From the NCBI GenBank assembly GCA_017404985.1, contig JAFRBK010000032.1, forward strand, positions 1 through 64,000: DNA of 64,000 nucleotides, given 5' to 3'. Below are positions 61,551 to 64,000 of this stretch, in pieces. Within the stretch, counting starts at the first letter, position 1. Each line of letters opens with the position of its first letter. This stretch comes from Clostridia bacterium. GTDB taxonomy: Bacteria > Bacillota > Clostridia > Christensenellales > Aristaeellaceae. A program made the position numbers and the translations under genes. A model generated the notes under the pieces. The model was not told the DNA's origin, ran no database searches, and saw nothing but the letters and a program-made list of their open reading frames with translations.

Positions 61551-63725
61551 TTATTCCACCTTCTCCCCGGTGCTTCCCGGCTGGGTCACTTTCACTTCGT
61601 TCAGCTGCGCATAATTGCTGTGCACCCAGCCCTCGACGCCGTTCTGCAGCCGGATTTTGAACCAGCTGTTGGGCGAGGATTCCAGCACCAGGTATTCGGT
61701 GTCGGACATGGCGTTGCCCAGCGCCTTCGACCGGATGTCCGGTTCCTTGCGCACGTTTGGATAGGTGCCTTTTTTAATCACGACGGTCCGCGTGATCACC
61801 AGGGTACCCGACTCGTCTCCGGAAGTTTCGACAAATGTGTTGGCCGGCAGCGCCGCCAGCGTATCCTCGAAGAGCTGCTTCATTTCGGACACAGCTTCTT
61901 CCTTCTTTTGGTTTTCCTCCGTCAGTACGGCAATCTCTTTGTCCATTCTTTCCGTGTCGCTGGTTTTGATTTTCAGCTCGCCGCTCAGCGTCTCGATCTG
62001 CTGGGCCTTCTCCGTCGCTTCGGTCTTCAGCGTCTCGATCTGCTGGGACTTCTTCGTTGTCTCGGTCTTCAGTGTCTCAATCTGCTGGGCCTTTTCTGTT
62101 GTCTCGGTCTTCAGGGTTTCGATCTGCTGGCTCTTCTCCGTAGTCTCGGTCTGCAGCGTTTCAATCTGCTGGTCTTTGGCCGCGGCCTCGGTCTGCAGCG
62201 TCTCGATCTGCTGCGCTTTGGCTGTCGCATCGCTCTGCAGTGTCTCAATCTGTTCGGTTTTCGCTGCGCTTTCGGTCTGCAGCGTTTCAATCTGCTGGGC
62301 TTTGGCTGTCGCATCGCTCTGCAGTGTTTCAATCTGCTCGGTTTTCGCCGCGCTTTCGGTCTTCAGCGTCTCGATCTGCTGGTTTTTGGCGGTTGCTTCG
62401 CTCTGCAGCGTCTCAATCTGCTGGGTTTTCGCTGTTGTTTCGGTCTGCAGCGTCTCGATCTTCTGGTCCTTTTCCGCCGCTTCCGTCTGCAGGGTCTGAA
62501 TCCGGGCGGTTTGCTCCCCGTTGGCTGTGGTCAGGGTCTCGATCTTCTGGTCCCTGTCTGCCACGTCTGCGTTCAGGGTTTCGATTTCCGCAGCCTTGGC
62601 CGCCACTTCCCCGGTCAGGGTCTGAATCTGGGCGGTTTTATCGGCGATGTCCGCGTTCAGGGTAGCGATCAGCGTCGTTTTCTCCGTGATATCGGCCTGC
62701 AGGGTTTCAATCTGGGCCGCTTTGTCGGCGATGTCCGCTTCGAGCTTTTCCGTCTGGCTCATGGTTTCCGTCGCCTTGCCCGCGTCTGTGGCCAGTGTTT
62801 CCGCCGCTTTGCCGGCGTCCGCGGCCAGTGTCTCCCCAGCCTTGCCGGCGTCTGTGGCCAGTGTTTCCGCCGCTTTGCCGGCGTCCGCGGCCAGTGTCTC
62901 CCCAGCCTTGCCGGCGTCTGCGGCCAGTGTTTCCGTTGCCTTGCCGGAATCCGCGGCAAGTGTCTCCGCAGCCTTGCCCGCATCCGCGGCCAGTGTCTCC
63001 TCAGCCTTGCCGGCGTCCGCCGTGCCTGCTTCGATTGCTTCCAGCAGGGCTGTTTTCTCTGCGATATCCTGTTTCAGCGACTCGATCTGGGCAGCTTTTC
63101 CGGCCACGTCGGCCTCCAGGGCTTTGATCTGCCCCTCTTTTTCAGCCACGTCGGTCTCCAGCGTCTCGATCTGGGCCGACCGTTCCTGCTCCAGCTGCGC
63201 ATTTTTGGACGCCTTGTCCGCCGCTTCCGTTTCCAGTGTTTCGATTCTCGCCGCTTTGGTCTTCACGTCCTCTTCCAGCGTCTCGATTTTCGTGTTTTTG
63301 TCAGCAGCTTCCGCCTCCAGGGCCTCGATCCGGGCTGCCTTTTCCGCAGCGTCCGCCTCCAGCGTCTCGACCTGGATGCTCTTTTCTGCCGCGTACAGTT
63401 CCAGCGTCTCGATCTGGGTGCTCTTCTTCGCCGCATCTGCTTCCAGCGTCTCGATCTGGGTGCTCTTCTTTGCCGCGTCTGCCTCCAGCGTCTCGATCTG
63501 CGTGGTCCTCTCTGCCGCGTCGGCGTTTAAGGTATCGATCGCCGCATCCCGGCCGGCCAGGTCGGTATTCAGCTGCTCAATCCGCGCAGCGCTTTCGGTG
63601 GCTTCGGCGGTCAGCGTGTCAATCTGCTGTGATTTGTCATTGTTGTTGGTGATGTACAGTATCACAAACACCATGGCAAGCACTGTCAGAAGAGAAATCA
63701 GGGTCACGGCAACGCTCTTCTTCAT
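61551..63725 (-). CDS. Membrane-anchored giant coiled-coil protein with C-terminal SH3 domain
   Basis: 724 residues from ATG 63725 (GAGGAGG 8 bases upstream). After a helix (AVTLISLLTVLAMVFVILYI), a coiled coil of 14-residue units (about 35 copies of IETL..(D/E)...K.(Q)) is broken in the middle by eight 11-residue units ((A/S)GKAxETLAxD; near 62.76-63.02 kb). The coil ends at about residue 620. The C-terminal 80 residues are an SH3_3-like domain (KKGTYPNVRKEPDIRSKALG ... WFKIRLQNGVEGWVHSNYAQ). Such domains bind cell-wall peptides. It probably links membrane and wall, with a length-adjustable rod. Confidence 0.85.
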   Translation of the reverse strand: MKKSVAVTLISLLTVLAMVFVILYITNNNDKSQQIDTLTAEATESAARIEQLNTDLAGRDAAIDTLNADAAERTTQIETLEADAAKKSTQIETLEADAAKKSTQIETLELYAAEKSIQVETLEADAAEKAARIEALEAEAADKNTKIETLEEDVKTKAARIETLETEAADKASKNAQLEQERSAQIETLETDVAEKEGQIKALEADVAGKAAQIESLKQDIAEKTALLEAIEAGTADAGKAEETLAADAGKAAETLAADSGKATETLAADAGKAGETLAADAGKAAETLATDAGKAGETLAADAGKAAETLATDAGKATETMSQTEKLEADIADKAAQIETLQADITEKTTLIATLNADIADKTAQIQTLTGEVAAKAAEIETLNADVADRDQKIETLTTANGEQTARIQTLQTEAAEKDQKIETLQTETTAKTQQIETLQSEATAKNQQIETLKTESAAKTEQIETLQSDATAKAQQIETLQTESAAKTEQIETLQSDATAKAQQIETLQTEAAAKDQQIETLQTETTEKSQQIETLKTETTEKAQQIETLKTETTKKSQQIETLKTEATEKAQQIETLSGELKIKTSDTERMDKEIAVLTEENQKKEEAVSEMKQLFEDTLAALPANTFVETSGDESGTLVITRTVVIKKGTYPNVRKEPDIRSKALGNAMSDTEYLVLESSPNSWFKIRLQNGVEGWVHSNYAQLNEVKVTQPGSTGEKVE

Positions 63726-63844
63726 GGAAACAGCCTCCTCTTTCGGCAAAGCATTCGGGGAACAGGGGAAAGATATCTGAGTTTGGGAACAACAAAAAGG
63801 CGGGCATATCCTGCACCCTGCAAAACGGTCTGATAATTACATAT

Positions 63845-63873
63845 ATTATATCCTGTTTTCCCTGAATTGTCAA
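63845..63873 (-). promoter_or_regulatory. Consensus promoter of the coiled-coil/SH3 gene
   Basis: Minus strand: perfect TTGACA (63868-63873), 17-bp spacer, perfect TATAAT (63845-63850). Confidence 0.85.
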
Positions 63874-63884
63874 AAAATCCAAAA

Positions 63885-63919
63885 GCTCCGGAAGCCTTGA
63901 ATTCAAAGGCTTCCGGAGC
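63885..63919 (-). terminator. Terminator of the truncated gene at the right edge
   Basis: Perfect 14-bp stem GCTCCGGAAGCCTT / AAGGCTTCCGGAGC, then TTTT and a T-rich stretch on the minus strand. Confidence 0.85.
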
Positions 63920-63929
63920 CATTCAGGAT

Positions 63930-64000
63930 TTATATTTCCCGGTTTTGTTTTTTTGCGCTCAGCGCGGCCAGGCAGTTTTCCTTGCTCCGCTCGATATGGG
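63930..64000 (-). CDS. C-terminal fragment of an unidentified protein
   Basis: A minus-strand frame enters from the right edge and ends at the stop at 63930-63932. The last 22 residues are HIERSKENCLAALSAKK plus QNREI. The strong terminator just downstream supports a real gene end. This is too short to assign a function. Confidence 0.55.
   Translation of the reverse strand, partial: HIERSKENCLAALSAKKQNREI

Noticed and set aside
62760-63022. Independent repeat element inside the coiled-coil gene
   Set aside because: The 33-bp repeats are in frame and encode the (A/S)GKAxETLAxD units, so they are part of the protein gene.

Overview
The window looks like a chromosomal segment from a GC-rich, anaerobic Gram-positive bacterium of the class Clostridia, most likely a gut or rumen member of the Christensenellales type. 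This is inferred from gene content and order: murB-rapZ-whiA, yybS-rplI-dnaB, type IIb MurB, an indolepyruvate:ferredoxin oxidoreductase with PaaK, strong AAGGAGG ribosome sites, many Ala-rich signal peptides and several sigma-A promoters with 17-bp spacers. No rRNA was seen. One intact tRNA gene, tRNA-Val(GAC), is present.

Layout. 1-2.1 kb: the end of an unknown gene, a CPBP membrane protease and a LytTR-DUF3021 regulator pair. 2.1-4.7 kb: a scarred accessory stretch with a frameshifted HD-domain remnant, a tRNA 3'-end-like fragment, an orphan Ser/Thr kinase, the tail of a VapC-type PIN toxin, and DUF1232 and DUF2007 genes. 4.8-6.5 kb: a secreted GH53 galactanase. 6.6-9.2 kb: a LexA-type repressor, a RepA-like AAA ATPase and about 780 bp of non-coding DNA with two unusual repeat families. 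9.2-15.9 kb: mixed metabolic, membrane and secreted genes, the tRNA and a DHH phosphoesterase. 16-19.3 kb: a radical SAM/SPASM protein, a DUF308 membrane protein and an aldo/keto reductase. 19.5-23.2 kb: iorA-iorB-paaK. 23.3-27.6 kb: a heptad-repeat secreted protein plus MMPL transporter, divergent from a TetR gene. 27.7-33.2 kb: PAP2, a 5'-nucleotidase, an Ig-like secreted protein and a small membrane protein. 33.3-37.5 kb: potABCD. 37.6-43.8 kb: a thioesterase and an opp peptide-uptake operon. 44-50.9 kb: surface and cell-wall proteins (L,D-transpeptidase, SdrD-B-repeat protein, lipoprotein). 51-61.4 kb: housekeeping genes (yhaM, dnaB, rplI, yybS, whiA, rapZ, murB, secG) interleaved with a coiled-coil protein and a GT-C-like membrane protein. 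61.5-64 kb: a large coiled-coil/SH3 protein and the tail of another gene.

How the genes fit together. Uptake of peptides and polyamines (opp, pot), galactan hydrolysis, and ferredoxin-linked processing of aromatic 2-oxo acids to aryl-CoA suit a fermentative gut anaerobe. The most unusual DNA is at 8.43-9.03 kb. It holds hairpins of tandem 8-bp repeats next to the ATPase gene, then six different 8-10 bp words, each duplicated at a 15-16 bp period around an A/T run. I know of no feature class that explains these. Other noteworthy points are a PotA ATPase with two surface-type beta-sandwich-like repeats inserted in its TOBE region, and an inverted partial copy of the tRNA-Val 3' half beside the tRNA gene.
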